Assembly: GCF_000016985.1 (NCBI RefSeq)
Contig: NC_009633.1
Location: 992,001-1,056,000, forward strand
Origin: Alkaliphilus metalliredigens QYMF
Lineage (GTDB): Bacteria > Bacillota > Clostridia > Peptostreptococcales > Natronincolaceae
Length of the DNA: 64,000 bases
Reading direction: 5' to 3'
Every line of letters starts with the position of its first letter. Position 1 is the first letter of the stretch. The translations under genes and the position numbers were made by a program. This document shows positions 35,357-44,721 of the stretch, piece after piece. The notes under the pieces are model-generated. The model ran no database searches. It worked only from the letters and a program-made list of their open reading frames with translations, and was not told the origin of the DNA.

Positions 35357-35758
35357 ATGAAAAAAAAGGTAGCATTTGTATGTGTTCACAATTCTTGTCG
35401 TTCACAAATGGCAGAGGGGTGGGCGAAAAAGTTAGGCAGTCATGTACTGGAAGTATACTCAGCTGGAACAGAAGACTATCCAGAAGTAAAGCCTGGGGCA
35501 GTTCAAGTAATGGAGGAAGCAGGAGTCGATATGAGTGAACACAGTCCTAAGCTATTAACTGATATTCCAGAAGAAGTTGATTATCTGATTACCATGGGAT
35601 GCAATGTCGTGTGCCCCTTTGTACCATGCAGTCACAGTGAAGATTGGGGACTTGAGGATCCCTCTGGTGGACCAACGGAAGGTTTTAGAAATACAAGGGA
35701 TCTGATTAAGGCAAAGGTAGAGGACTTCATCAAAAGAGTAGAAAATAACGAAATATAA
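35357..35758 (+). CDS. arsC: Arsenate reductase, thioredoxin-coupled LMW-PTP type
   Basis: 133 aa from ATG 35357 (AGGAGG at 35344-35349). P-loop FVCVHNSCRSQMAEG with nucleophile Cys and Arg, plus the redox pair region GCNVVCPFVPC that relays the disulfide to thioredoxin; the DPSGG motif is present. Reduces cytoplasmic arsenate to arsenite for export. All key cysteines are encoded as Cys, not Sec. Confidence 0.95.
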   Translation: MKKKVAFVCVHNSCRSQMAEGWAKKLGSHVLEVYSAGTEDYPEVKPGAVQVMEEAGVDMSEHSPKLLTDIPEEVDYLITMGCNVVCPFVPCSHSEDWGLEDPSGGPTEGFRNTRDLIKAKVEDFIKRVENNEI

Positions 35759-35838
35759 AGACGCTTAAGTAAATCAATGCAACATAGACTTTTTATTTTT
35801 AAAATGATGTAGAAAATATTTTTTAGGAGGAGATATTG

Positions 35839-36912
35839 ATGGGCAATGAAAATGTTGTTCAAGAGGGAAAAGGGATTGGTTTTTTTGAGAGATATTTAAC
35901 TGTGTGGGTAGCTGCATGTATTGTTGTTGGAGTGGCGATTGGCCAATTAATACCAGCCGTTCCAGAGACATTAAGTCGATGGGAATATGCCCAAGTGTCT
36001 ATCCCTGTAGCAATTCTAATTTGGTTAATGATTTATCCCATGATGCTAAAGATTGACTTTACCAGTATTGTAGAAGCCACTAAAAAGCCTAAGGGTATCA
36101 TTGTCACCTGTGTTACCAATTGGTTAATCAAACCATTTACAATGTATTTAATTGCGGCTTTCTTTTTTAAGATTGTATTCCAAAATTTGATTCCAGAGAG
36201 TTTAGCCAATGATTACTTGGCAGGTGCAGTGCTATTGGGAGCCGCTCCTTGTACTGCAATGGTATTTGTTTGGAGTCATTTAACAAAGGGCGACCCAGCC
36301 TATACATTGGTACAGGTAGCGGTTAATAATATTATATTACTATTTGCCTTTACACCTATTGTTGCGGTTTTACTAGGAATCACTGACGTCATTGTTCCCT
36401 ATGACACATTGTTTTTATCTGTTGTTTTATTTATTGTGATTCCTTTAGTTGGAGGCTATTTATCTAGAAAATATATTGTACAAAGTAAAGGGATAGAGTA
36501 TTTTGAAAATGTATTTCTTAAGAAATTTGATAATGTAACGATTGTTGGGTTATTACTAACATTAGTGATTATCTTTACCTTTCAAGCAGAGGTTATATTA
36601 AGCAATCCATTACATGTGTTATTAATCGCCATACCATTAACCATTCAGACGTTCTTTATCTTTTTCTTGGCCTATGGATGGGCAAAGGCGTGGAAATTGC
36701 CCCACAACATTGCTTCACCTGCTGGAATGATTGGTGCAAGTAACTTCTTTGAATTGGCAGTGGCAGTAGCCATCACACTGTTTGGTTTGAACTCAGGAGC
36801 AACCCTAGCAACGGTGGTCGGTGTTTTAGTAGAGGTGCCAGTCATGTTAACATTGGTTAAAATTTCCAACAGAACAAGACACTGGTTTCCTGAGGTAGCA
36901 AGAGAAAATTAA
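35839..36912 (+). CDS. acr3: Arsenite efflux permease Acr3
   Basis: 357 aa, about 10 TM helices. Start ATG 35839 after AGGAGGAG (a TTG at 35836 is too close to the site). Diagnostic motifs: the conserved Cys in GAAPCTAMVFVWSHL (helix 4) and SPAGMIGASNFFELAVA (helix 9). It exports As(III), here probably energised by the ArsA ATPase pair. 80 bp after arsC. Confidence 0.95.
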   Translation: MGNENVVQEGKGIGFFERYLTVWVAACIVVGVAIGQLIPAVPETLSRWEYAQVSIPVAILIWLMIYPMMLKIDFTSIVEATKKPKGIIVTCVTNWLIKPFTMYLIAAFFFKIVFQNLIPESLANDYLAGAVLLGAAPCTAMVFVWSHLTKGDPAYTLVQVAVNNIILLFAFTPIVAVLLGITDVIVPYDTLFLSVVLFIVIPLVGGYLSRKYIVQSKGIEYFENVFLKKFDNVTIVGLLLTLVIIFTFQAEVILSNPLHVLLIAIPLTIQTFFIFFLAYGWAKAWKLPHNIASPAGMIGASNFFELAVAVAITLFGLNSGATLATVVGVLVEVPVMLTLVKISNRTRHWFPEVAREN

Positions 36913-36952
36913 ATATAATCATAAAAGAATATAATTGAAAGGATGAGTATAA

Positions 36953-37252
36953 ATGAAAATTGAAATCTATGATCCGCCAATGTGCTGTTCCTCAGGAATC
37001 TGTGGACCGAGCGTTGATGACACATTAATCAAGTTAAACGAGGATATAGAGCTTTTAAAAAAGGAGTATCCTGATGCATCTGTAGAAAGATATATGATTA
37101 CACAGCAACCCTTGAAGTTTAGAGAGAATGAAGCAGTTTTTAAAATGGTAAAGGAAAAGGGAAAAGAGATCCTACCCATTACAACGGTTAATGGAAAAAT
37201 CATTAAATACAGTGGATATGCAACTTATGAGGAAATTCAAACACACCTATAG
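36953..37252 (+). CDS. arsD: ArsD arsenic metallochaperone
   Basis: 99 aa. Thioredoxin-like fold starting IEIYDPPMCCSSGICG: the two adjacent Cys and the third Cys form the As(III) site used to hand arsenite to ArsA. 3 bp before the arsA1 reading frame, so translationally linked. C-terminal CxC pairs of plasmid R773 ArsD are absent, as in most chromosomal forms. Confidence 0.93.
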   Translation: MKIEIYDPPMCCSSGICGPSVDDTLIKLNEDIELLKKEYPDASVERYMITQQPLKFRENEAVFKMVKEKGKEILPITTVNGKIIKYSGYATYEEIQTHL

Positions 37253-37264
37253 GAGATGAATAAC

Positions 37265-38152
37265 ATGCAAACAAAATTCATGCTTTTTTCTGGTAAGGGT
37301 GGGGTCGGCAAAACTTCAATGGCTTCCACAACTGCAGTGCATTATGCAGAAAAAGGTAAGAAAACCCTAATTGTTACAACGGATCCTGCAGCTAACTTAT
37401 CCGATGTATTTGAGCAGGAAATTGGACATAAAGTCACCCCTATTAATGGAGTGAAAAGTCTTTATGCAATGGAAATAGACCCAGACAAAGCAACAGAGGA
37501 GTACAAAGAAAGATCCCTCGCCCCTATGCGAGAATTATTTGATGAAGATTTAGTGAAGGTAGCGGAAGAGCAGTTAAGTGGACCGTGTACAGAGGAAATG
37601 GCTGCCTTTGATAAGTTCATTGATTTTATGGATACTGATGAATATGAAGTGATTATTTTTGATACAGCCCCTACGGGTCATACCATTCGTTTATTAGAAC
37701 TACCGGTGGATTGGAGTAAGCATATAGAGGAGAGTGCCAAGGGCAGTGGACAAACTTGTATGGGACCTGTGGCATTGATCCAGGATAGTAAGAAAAAGTA
37801 TGATGATGCCATTGCCATATTAAGAGATCGGAGTCAAACTGAATTTGTCTTTGTGATGCAGCCAGAGGAAACCTCTCTAGAGGAAACCCAAAGATCTTCA
37901 AAGGACCTTGCACAAATTGGGATTCACACAACAAAGGTGATTATTAACGGATTAATTCCAGAAGAAGAAACCATAGTGCCTTTCTTTAAAGGAAAATATG
38001 ATCGCCAACAGAAGGTAATTGACAAATCTAAGGATCTCTTTAGTGATCTGATGATTCAAACCATGGAGCTATTTGATAGTGAGCTAAAGGGTGTAGAGAT
38101 GTTTATAAAAAGTGCAGAGAAACTCTTTGAAGGAAGTGATACCAATGAATAA
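37265..38152 (+). CDS. arsA: ArsA ATPase, first half-protein
   Basis: 295 aa from ATG 37265, 9 bp after AGGAG (an ATG at 37256 touches the RBS). P-loop FSGKGGVGKTSMAS, switch DTAPTGHTIRLLELP. It has a Cys in SGPCTEEM and a second in GSGQTCMGP, corresponding by position to C113 and C172 of the A1 half of E. coli ArsA. Single-domain, so it must dimerise, most likely with the product of the next gene. It drives arsenite export through the permease. Confidence 0.93.
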   Translation: MQTKFMLFSGKGGVGKTSMASTTAVHYAEKGKKTLIVTTDPAANLSDVFEQEIGHKVTPINGVKSLYAMEIDPDKATEEYKERSLAPMRELFDEDLVKVAEEQLSGPCTEEMAAFDKFIDFMDTDEYEVIIFDTAPTGHTIRLLELPVDWSKHIEESAKGSGQTCMGPVALIQDSKKKYDDAIAILRDRSQTEFVFVMQPEETSLEETQRSSKDLAQIGIHTTKVIINGLIPEEETIVPFFKGKYDRQQKVIDKSKDLFSDLMIQTMELFDSELKGVEMFIKSAEKLFEGSDTNE

Positions 38153-39035
38153 ATTCTCTACTAAACTCTATCCAATAGATGCAGAGAGAAAGAACATCTT
38201 CTTTTCAGGAAAGGGGGGTGTTGGGAAAACTTCAATGGCCTGTATTACTGCGGTAGAAACAGCTCAAAAAGGCTATAAAACCCTATTATTGACCACGGAC
38301 CCTGCTGCCCATATTGGGAATGTATTGGATCAGCCCGTTGGGGACAAAATTGCTGCTGTAGCAGGTATCGATAATTTATACGCCGTAAAGATTGATCAAA
38401 AAAAAGCAACAGAAGAGTATAAGGAAAATATCTTAAAGGATGCAGAAGTAAAATTTGATCCAACCACAATTATGGCCATGAAGGAAGAATTAGACTCTCC
38501 TTGTACGGAAGAAATGGCATCCTTTCAAAAATTTGTTGAATATGCCAGTGGAGATGACTTTCAGGTGATTGTAATTGACACAGCTCCTACGGGTCATACC
38601 CTAAGGCTATTAGAACTGCCTATGGACTGGAGCAAGCAAATTCAGTTAAAAGCAGGAGCATCTGTTGAAGTCAGTGATGAGGATAAACGGCAAAAAGAAC
38701 GGTTCGATAAGGTTATTAATATGATGAAGGATGAAAAAGTAACTACATTTGCCTTTGTGATGTACCCTGAAAGGACACCAATAATCGAAGCCTACCGTGC
38801 ATCAAAGGAGCTAGAAACACTAGATATTAAAACACAGCTAGTGGTAGCCAACTTAATCATCCCAGAGGAGCAAGCCCTGACGCCTTTTTATCAAAAGAGA
38901 AGAAAAATGCAGCTAGGGTATATTGAAGAAATGAAGGAAACTTTTAAGGATGCTACACTTTTAGAAGTGCCTATGTTTGGTGAAGAGATCAAAGGGTTGG
39001 ATCTGTTAAAAGAAATTGCAAATCAAATATTTTAA
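38145..39035 (+). CDS. arsA: ArsA ATPase, second half-protein
   Basis: 296 aa from ATG 38145, overlapping arsA1 by 8 bp, RBS AAGGAAG. P-loop FFSGKGGVGKTSMAC, DTAPTGHTLRLLELP, and one metal-site Cys in DSPCTEEM matching C422 in the A2 half of E. coli ArsA. The position equivalent to C172 is Val/Glu-rich. The pair therefore looks like a classical A1-A2 ArsA split into two genes and working as a heterodimer. Confidence 0.92.
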   Translation: MNKFSTKLYPIDAERKNIFFSGKGGVGKTSMACITAVETAQKGYKTLLLTTDPAAHIGNVLDQPVGDKIAAVAGIDNLYAVKIDQKKATEEYKENILKDAEVKFDPTTIMAMKEELDSPCTEEMASFQKFVEYASGDDFQVIVIDTAPTGHTLRLLELPMDWSKQIQLKAGASVEVSDEDKRQKERFDKVINMMKDEKVTTFAFVMYPERTPIIEAYRASKELETLDIKTQLVVANLIIPEEQALTPFYQKRRKMQLGYIEEMKETFKDATLLEVPMFGEEIKGLDLLKEIANQIF

Positions 39036-39046
39036 GGGGTATTAAC

Positions 39047-39092
39047 GTAGGTAAGTCATCATATTTGTAAAAAGATGACTTACCTTGTTTCG
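39047..39092 (+). terminator. Hairpin after arsA2
   Basis: AGGTAAGTCATC / GATGACTTACCT stem with a T-rich tail; separates ars detoxification genes from the radical SAM gene, at least partly. Confidence 0.7.
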
Positions 39093-39113
39093 CTTAGAAA
39101 AGGGGGAAAACAG

Positions 39114-40190
39114 ATGAAAAGCTTAGGATATAAAGTACAGCAAATAGAGACCAATACAATTAAAAAGATATACTTAGAGTTGACGGATCGATGCAATTTA
39201 GATTGTTCTATATGTTACAGAAAAGGCTGGGGAATCTCCCCAAAGGACATGGAACTGAGGGTACTAGATAAATTTATTAAGGATATTGAGGGAATCGAAG
39301 GGATAGAAACAATTGTCCTTGGAGGAATAGGGGAACCCACCTATCATGGTGACATTCTAGACATTTTAGAAAAACTGAAGGGGTATAATCTTCATATGAC
39401 AACCAATGGAACGCTGCTCACTGAAGACTTAATGAAAAAAATGATTGAGACTGTACATACGATTACTGTCTCTGTTGATGGGATGCAAGAAAAATTTAAG
39501 GAAATCAGAGGTATAGAATTAAATTTAATTGTGGAGAGCCTTAAGAATTTAGAAAAATTAAAGCAACAGATGAACTCTCCATATCCGAAGGTAGAGCTGC
39601 AATTTGTTGTATCTAGAGATAATATAAGTGATATATATAAGGTTGTCCAATTAGCCAGTGACTTGAATAGTAGCCGTTTAATTATATCTAATTTGATTCC
39701 CCAGGGAGAAGATCATAAGGATAATATTGTGTATGAAATTTACCCCACGGAGGAAAATAAAAACCTTTTAACTAAAATTCGCAATTATGCTTTGGGCAAG
39801 GGGTTGAATATTCATATTCCAGCCATGGCTTTGAAGACGGAGCGTTCTTGTAACTTTATTGAAGACATGACAACCTTTATTACCTCCACTGGAGAAGTAA
39901 CCCCTTGCTATAGACTGTCTCATGATGGTGATGAGTATGTGTTTGGAAGGGATAAGAAGGTGAAAAAGTATTCCTTTGGGAATATAATGGATACGCCTTT
40001 ATTAGATATATGGAATAATGAAAGATATCATCAGTTCAGATATACCCTCCATAATAATTTATACCCTTCCTGTATGGATTGTGACTTAGTAGAAGGATGT
40101 GAATTGCCAAGAGAATCAGAAGATTGTTTTGGGAATACAATAAGTTGTAGTGATTGTTTGTGGGGGAGGAAGTTTGTTGTTTGTCCTTAA
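39114..40190 (+). CDS. Radical SAM/SPASM protein, tungsten-cofactor maturase type
   Basis: 358 aa from ATG 39114 (AAAGGGGGAAA upstream). Radical SAM cluster motif CNLDCSICY near residue 26, GGIGEPTYHGD, and a Cys-rich SPASM-like C-terminus (CYRLS ... CMDCDLVEGCELP ... CSDCLWGRKFVVCP) for auxiliary Fe-S clusters. It resembles maturases linked to tungsten/molybdenum oxidoreductases. No aldehyde oxidoreductase is nearby, so the target may be ArrA or its cofactor; this is inference. Confidence 0.75.
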   Translation: MKSLGYKVQQIETNTIKKIYLELTDRCNLDCSICYRKGWGISPKDMELRVLDKFIKDIEGIEGIETIVLGGIGEPTYHGDILDILEKLKGYNLHMTTNGTLLTEDLMKKMIETVHTITVSVDGMQEKFKEIRGIELNLIVESLKNLEKLKQQMNSPYPKVELQFVVSRDNISDIYKVVQLASDLNSSRLIISNLIPQGEDHKDNIVYEIYPTEENKNLLTKIRNYALGKGLNIHIPAMALKTERSCNFIEDMTTFITSTGEVTPCYRLSHDGDEYVFGRDKKVKKYSFGNIMDTPLLDIWNNERYHQFRYTLHNNLYPSCMDCDLVEGCELPRESEDCFGNTISCSDCLWGRKFVVCP

Positions 40191-40251
40191 TATTGTTTTG
40201 TCTTTATAGAAGCGAAGAAAAGATTATAGATTAACAAAAACAGTTGAATAA

Positions 40252-40304
40252 TAAAATGAGTCATGGCATAGTAGTGAAATGTCATGGCTCATTTTATTTA
40301 TTAT
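40252..40304 (+). terminator. Terminator after radical SAM gene
   Basis: AAAATGAG-CATG-CAT / ATG-CATG-CTCATTTT stem with two G-U/mismatched positions and a T-rich tail. Confidence 0.75.
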
Positions 40305-40442
40305 ATAAAAAACGTAAAGAGATTGATTGAGATAGAAATAATTGAAACAATGTAATTTCTCTTGTCTAATAATATTATTTTTGATAAAGTATTGTTAAAG
40401 AAACAAAACCATTTGATACCCAATAATAAATCCTTAGTAGGA

Positions 40443-41078
40443 ATGGATGATGAATATATGATGAGGAAAGATATTTCCGCAGTGGTGTTAGCAGGGGGAA
40501 ACAGCAAAAGAATGGGACAAAATAAGGCGCTACTCAAACTGGGAGAAAGAACCATGATAGAGGTGATTGTGGAAAATTTAAAACCACTATTTAGTGAGAT
40601 CATTGTGGTGACAAATAACTCAGAGCAGTACCCAATGCTTAAAGGGGTTCGGTTTGCTCCAGACCGAATACAAATGGTGGAAAAGAACTCTTTAATAGGG
40701 TTATATACAGGTCTTTGGGAAGCGAAAAATGATTGTATTTTCGTTGTTGCCTGTGACATGCCTCTTCTAAATACAGCTTTGATGCAGTATATGATTGAAA
40801 ATCTAGAAGGGGAGGACATACTGATCCCCTATTTAGAAGGACATTACCAACCGTTGCATGCAATTTATGGTAAAAAATGCTTGGAGCCTATGGAAATGTT
40901 ATTAGAAAAAGGGGACTATAAGATATTGAATTTTTTTGAGAAAGTTGTTGTGAAACATATAGATGAAGCACATGTAAAGAGGTTTGATCCTTATTTACAA
41001 AGCTTTTTAAATGTGAATAATCACAAGGAATATCAAGATTTAAAAGAGCGTTGCTTTGATGAAAAGAGTGAAGGTTGA
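40443..41078 (+). CDS. mobA: Molybdenum cofactor guanylyltransferase
   Basis: 211 aa from ATG 40443; the open frame extends to a TTG at 40362 but the added residues precede the normal fold start. Nucleotidyltransferase signature AVVLAGGNSKRMGQNKALLKLG, then FVVACDMPLL (metal Asp). Adds GMP to molybdopterin to make the bis-MGD needed by ArrA. No strong RBS at the chosen start, so the exact N-terminus is uncertain. Confidence 0.88.
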   Translation: MDDEYMMRKDISAVVLAGGNSKRMGQNKALLKLGERTMIEVIVENLKPLFSEIIVVTNNSEQYPMLKGVRFAPDRIQMVEKNSLIGLYTGLWEAKNDCIFVVACDMPLLNTALMQYMIENLEGEDILIPYLEGHYQPLHAIYGKKCLEPMEMLLEKGDYKILNFFEKVVVKHIDEAHVKRFDPYLQSFLNVNNHKEYQDLKERCFDEKSEG

Positions 41079-41444
41079 GTCGCATTAGGGTGAATTTTGT
41101 GTTAATTTGTCGCAAAAAACTTGTATAGAAGATAAATAATTGTTATAATGAGATTAGTTAAAAAAATAACTACCTAATAATCAATATCATTTAATCAAAG
41201 ACACTTGTATACTTTCAACACGTGAACTACTTATTTAATTAGCCAACTAAACCTTTTAAAAAGTTTATAATCTAAAACGATAAGGTGAAAAAGTAGTTCT
41301 GTGGTGAATATTTTTGTCTCAATCCATTGATACATTTCAATGTGTCTATTTCAACTGGAAGCGTGTTTAATCTTTCTTCCTAACTGATATAGGAAGATAA
41401 ATATATCCTTATATTTATGAATAAGGTAAAAGGAGGTTGGTTTA
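41079..41444. other. Regulatory region upstream of arrA
   Basis: 366 bases without a gene. A TTGTAT-17-TATAAT promoter is at 41121-41149, leaving a 5' leader of nearly 300 nt. AAAGGAGG precedes arrA. I see no recognisable Moco riboswitch core, but the long leader makes post-initiation control possible. Confidence 0.5.
41121..41149 (+). promoter_or_regulatory. Probable arr promoter
   Basis: TTGTAT, 17 bp, TATAAT; about 300 bp upstream of arrA. Confidence 0.65.
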
Positions 41445-44006
41445 ATGAAATTAACAAGAAGAACCTTTTTGGGCAGTTCAATCGCTTTGACAATTGCAAC
41501 AGCTTTTGGATTGTCAGGCTGTAGCAAGAAGCCTGAGACATTACAAGAAACAGAAGGAACTGGCGTAGAGGTTCAAAAGTTGGCCGAAGGTCAGTGGAAA
41601 GCCAGTGGGTGTTTAGGGTGTACCTCTTGGTGTGCAAAGCAAGTCTACATGGTGGATGGAAGAGCCATCAAAATTCAGGGGCATCCTGACTCGAAGGTTC
41701 ATGGTGCAAACGATTGTCCCCGTGCACATTTGGCTGTTCAACAGGTCTATGATGCTGATCGAATCAAACAACCAATGAAACGAACGAATCCTAAAAAAGG
41801 GAAAAATGAAGATCCAGGATTTGTACCTATTTCTTGGGATGAGGCAATGGAACTTTTTGCAGATAAAATCATGGAATTAAGAAACAATGATGAAACCCAT
41901 AAATTTGGTCTGTTCCGTGGAAGATACACAAACATCAATGATTTGTTCTATGGAAATTTACCTAAGATTATTGGGTCACCCAATAATATTTCCCATAGTT
42001 CTATTTGTGCAGAAGCAGAAAAATTTGGACCCTACTATACCCAAGGTTACTGGAATTATAGGGATTATGATGTAAGAAATACAAAATATATTATTTGCTG
42101 GGGAGTAGATCCACTGTGTTCTAACCGTCAAGTATCCCATTACTTAAATGTTTTTGGTGAACTACTTGAGAAGGGTGTTAAAATCGCTACCATTGATCCA
42201 AAACATTCAGCTACTGCTGCTAAGTCTCATGTTTGGATGCCAGTGAAACCAGGTCAAGATGGTGCATTAGCTACGGCTATGGCCCATGTGATCTTAACAG
42301 AAGGATTATGGTCTAGGGAATTTGTTGGTGAGTTCAAGGATGGTGAAAACCACTTTGTTGCTGGTAATACTGTAGATGAGGATAACTTTGAAGAAAATCA
42401 TACCTATGGAATTACCAAGTGGTGGAACTTAGAATTAAAGGATCGCACACCGGAATGGGCAGAAGCCATTTGTGGAGTAGATGCAGCTACCATTAGAAAA
42501 GTAGCTACTGACTTTGCCAATGCGGCACCACAAGCCCTTGTATTTATGGGTGGTGGATCAAACATGCAGGTTCGTGGGGGATACAACTCCATGGCAGTCC
42601 ATGCATTAAATGGATTAGTTGGATCTGCTGAACATGAAGGCGGTACCATTACAGGAAGAAGTCCGAAGTTAAATGGATTTACAAAGCCTGATGACTTTAT
42701 GGATGAAATGGCTCAGAAAAATACTAAGATGCAAAAAATAGATCAAAGGGGATATAAGGAATTCCCAGCACTAAAGGATGGAAAATCCGGTGGTGGTGTG
42801 GTAACAAATCGAGTTGCTGATGCAATTTTAGCAGAAGATCCTTATTTGCCTAAGGTCATGATTGGATACTTCTGTAACTTTAACTATTCCTGTACAGAAA
42901 CTGAACGTTGGAATAAGGCCATGGAAAAGATTGAATTCTTTGCACACTGTGTCACCCACTATTCTGAAATGGGACATTTTGCAGATTTATTACTACCATC
43001 TACCCATCATATGTTTGAGCAAATGAGTGCTGCAGCTCAAAAGGGTAATGGGTTTACACACCTGTGGATTGCTGAAAGATTAATTGAACCATTCTATGAT
43101 GTGAAAAATCCGGAGTCAGAAATACCATGGATGTTAGCAGAAAAATTAGAAGAAAAAGGCTTTGGAAATTTAATGGATTACTTGAAAACCTTTAAAGATC
43201 CAGAAACAGATAAAGAACCTACAAATGGATTGGAACTAGAGTTACATGCTTTCAAAATCCGCACCCAACCAATTTGGGATCCAGCTGAGTATGCAGAAAC
43301 TGGAAATAATGGAACGAAATATAATAGCTGGGATGAGTTTATTCAAGCAGGTATTTGGAACTCTGATGCTTATGAATTTAAAAAACTATGGAGTAACATG
43401 CCGACAGAAACAGGGAAATTTGAATTCTATAGTGAAACATTAAAGAAAGCTTTAGCTGGACATGCAGAAAAACACAATACAGATATTGATGATATTTTAG
43501 CTACATGTAAATATGATGTTGTAGGAGAAAGAGCCTTTATTCCTCATTATGAAGAGCCTTATATGGTAGGAACTGAATCTGAATATCCCTTTGCATTTAT
43601 TGACTCTAAGTCTCGATTAACTAGAGAAGGTAGAGCTGCTAACTGTTCGTGGTTCCAAGAATTTAAGGATGTGGATGCTGGAGATGTTAAATGGGGAGAT
43701 TGTATTAAAATGAACCCTGAAGATGCAGCAAAATTGGGACTACAGGATGGGGAGTTGGTTAAAGTTACTTCACCGACAGGTGAGATGACTACTACCCTAA
43801 AAACATGGGTTGCCCTACGACCAGGAACTGTACAAAAGAACTTTGGTCAAGGACATTGGGCCATGGGACATGTTGCTGCTGAAGATTTTGAGGGACGAGT
43901 AGCACGTGGTGCAAATAGCAATGACATGATACCTTCTGAGTTTGAACGCTTAAGTGGGTCAACGGCATACTATGGAAGCTTTAGAGTTCGGATCGAAAAG
44001 GCATAG
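41445..44006 (+). CDS. arrA: Respiratory arsenate reductase catalytic subunit ArrA
   Basis: 853 aa. Twin-arginine signal KLTRRTFLGSS at the N-terminus, so it is folded with its cofactor and exported by Tat. N-terminal [4Fe-4S] motif CLGCTSWC. Active-site block: RGRY (arsenate-binding Arg and Tyr), then SSICAEAEKFGPY with the Mo-ligand Cys 27 residues after that Tyr, Lys five residues after the Cys, and NYRDYD Tyr 17 after it. This is the spacing of R165, Y166, C193, K198 and Y210 in Shewanella ArrA. Bis-MGD-binding domains fill the rest. It reduces arsenate to arsenite as terminal electron acceptor. Confidence 0.95.
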   Translation: MKLTRRTFLGSSIALTIATAFGLSGCSKKPETLQETEGTGVEVQKLAEGQWKASGCLGCTSWCAKQVYMVDGRAIKIQGHPDSKVHGANDCPRAHLAVQQVYDADRIKQPMKRTNPKKGKNEDPGFVPISWDEAMELFADKIMELRNNDETHKFGLFRGRYTNINDLFYGNLPKIIGSPNNISHSSICAEAEKFGPYYTQGYWNYRDYDVRNTKYIICWGVDPLCSNRQVSHYLNVFGELLEKGVKIATIDPKHSATAAKSHVWMPVKPGQDGALATAMAHVILTEGLWSREFVGEFKDGENHFVAGNTVDEDNFEENHTYGITKWWNLELKDRTPEWAEAICGVDAATIRKVATDFANAAPQALVFMGGGSNMQVRGGYNSMAVHALNGLVGSAEHEGGTITGRSPKLNGFTKPDDFMDEMAQKNTKMQKIDQRGYKEFPALKDGKSGGGVVTNRVADAILAEDPYLPKVMIGYFCNFNYSCTETERWNKAMEKIEFFAHCVTHYSEMGHFADLLLPSTHHMFEQMSAAAQKGNGFTHLWIAERLIEPFYDVKNPESEIPWMLAEKLEEKGFGNLMDYLKTFKDPETDKEPTNGLELELHAFKIRTQPIWDPAEYAETGNNGTKYNSWDEFIQAGIWNSDAYEFKKLWSNMPTETGKFEFYSETLKKALAGHAEKHNTDIDDILATCKYDVVGERAFIPHYEEPYMVGTESEYPFAFIDSKSRLTREGRAANCSWFQEFKDVDAGDVKWGDCIKMNPEDAAKLGLQDGELVKVTSPTGEMTTTLKTWVALRPGTVQKNFGQGHWAMGHVAAEDFEGRVARGANSNDMIPSEFERLSGSTAYYGSFRVRIEKA

Positions 44007-44032
44007 AAATCGAAAAAGTGGAGGTGTTGTAA

Positions 44033-44713
44033 TTGGCTAAATGTGGAATGGTCATTGACCAGAGAAGATGTACAGGTTGCGCAGCTTGCTCAATTGCCTG
44101 TAAAAATGAAAACAATGTACCCGATGGGATTTATTGGTCTCATTATATTATGGAAACCAAGGGTGAATTCCCCAATATAATACAAAATTATATTTCAACC
44201 CTATGTAATCACTGTGAGGATGCTCCCTGCGTGACAGCTTGTCCAGTGAATCCTAAGGCAATGTATAAACAAGATAACGGTATTACAATGCATGATGAAG
44301 AGACCTGTATAGGATGTCGTGCCTGTGAAACTGCATGTCCCTATGGTGTCATTTATTACAATGATGAAGAACCTTTTGGGAAATGGCGTTCTGGCGATGG
44401 TGCTGAATTAACGGAAAAAGTCGGGGGAAATGTGATTCCATACTATAACCCTGATCGTGCAGCAAGCTATGCTGGGATCAGAAGAGGGAATAAAGTAGAA
44501 AAGTGCACATTCTGTGATCATAGAGTTGCCAATGGTGAGGAACCATACTGTGTGGATGCTTGTCCTTCAAATGCCAGAACATTTGGGGATTTGGATGACT
44601 CAAGTAGCGAGGTAAGCAAACTACTGGCAAACAATGATAGTTTGGTGCTACAACCAGAAGAAAACACAAAACCACAAGTATACTATATTAATAAATTTGA
44701 CGTTAAAGAATAA
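44033..44713 (+). CDS. arrB: ArrB iron-sulfur subunit
   Basis: 226 aa from TTG 44033 (TGGAGGTG upstream). Four Cys clusters: CTGCAACSIACK, CNHCEDAPCVTACP, CIGCRACETACPYG and CTFCDHRVANG ... CVDACP, holding four [4Fe-4S] centres like other DMSO-reductase beta subunits. Passes electrons to ArrA; no own signal peptide, so it is expected to be carried out with ArrA by Tat. 26 bp after arrA. Confidence 0.95.
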   Translation: MAKCGMVIDQRRCTGCAACSIACKNENNVPDGIYWSHYIMETKGEFPNIIQNYISTLCNHCEDAPCVTACPVNPKAMYKQDNGITMHDEETCIGCRACETACPYGVIYYNDEEPFGKWRSGDGAELTEKVGGNVIPYYNPDRAASYAGIRRGNKVEKCTFCDHRVANGEEPYCVDACPSNARTFGDLDDSSSEVSKLLANNDSLVLQPEENTKPQVYYINKFDVKE

Positions 44714-44721
44714 TGGTTAAC

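Noticed and set aside
35357-35758. ArsC as a third selenoprotein
   Set aside because: All active-site cysteines are encoded by TGT/TGC and no in-frame TGA occurs.
41079-41444. Moco riboswitch upstream of arrA
   Set aside because: The long leader is suggestive, but I could not find the conserved Moco-RNA motifs by eye.
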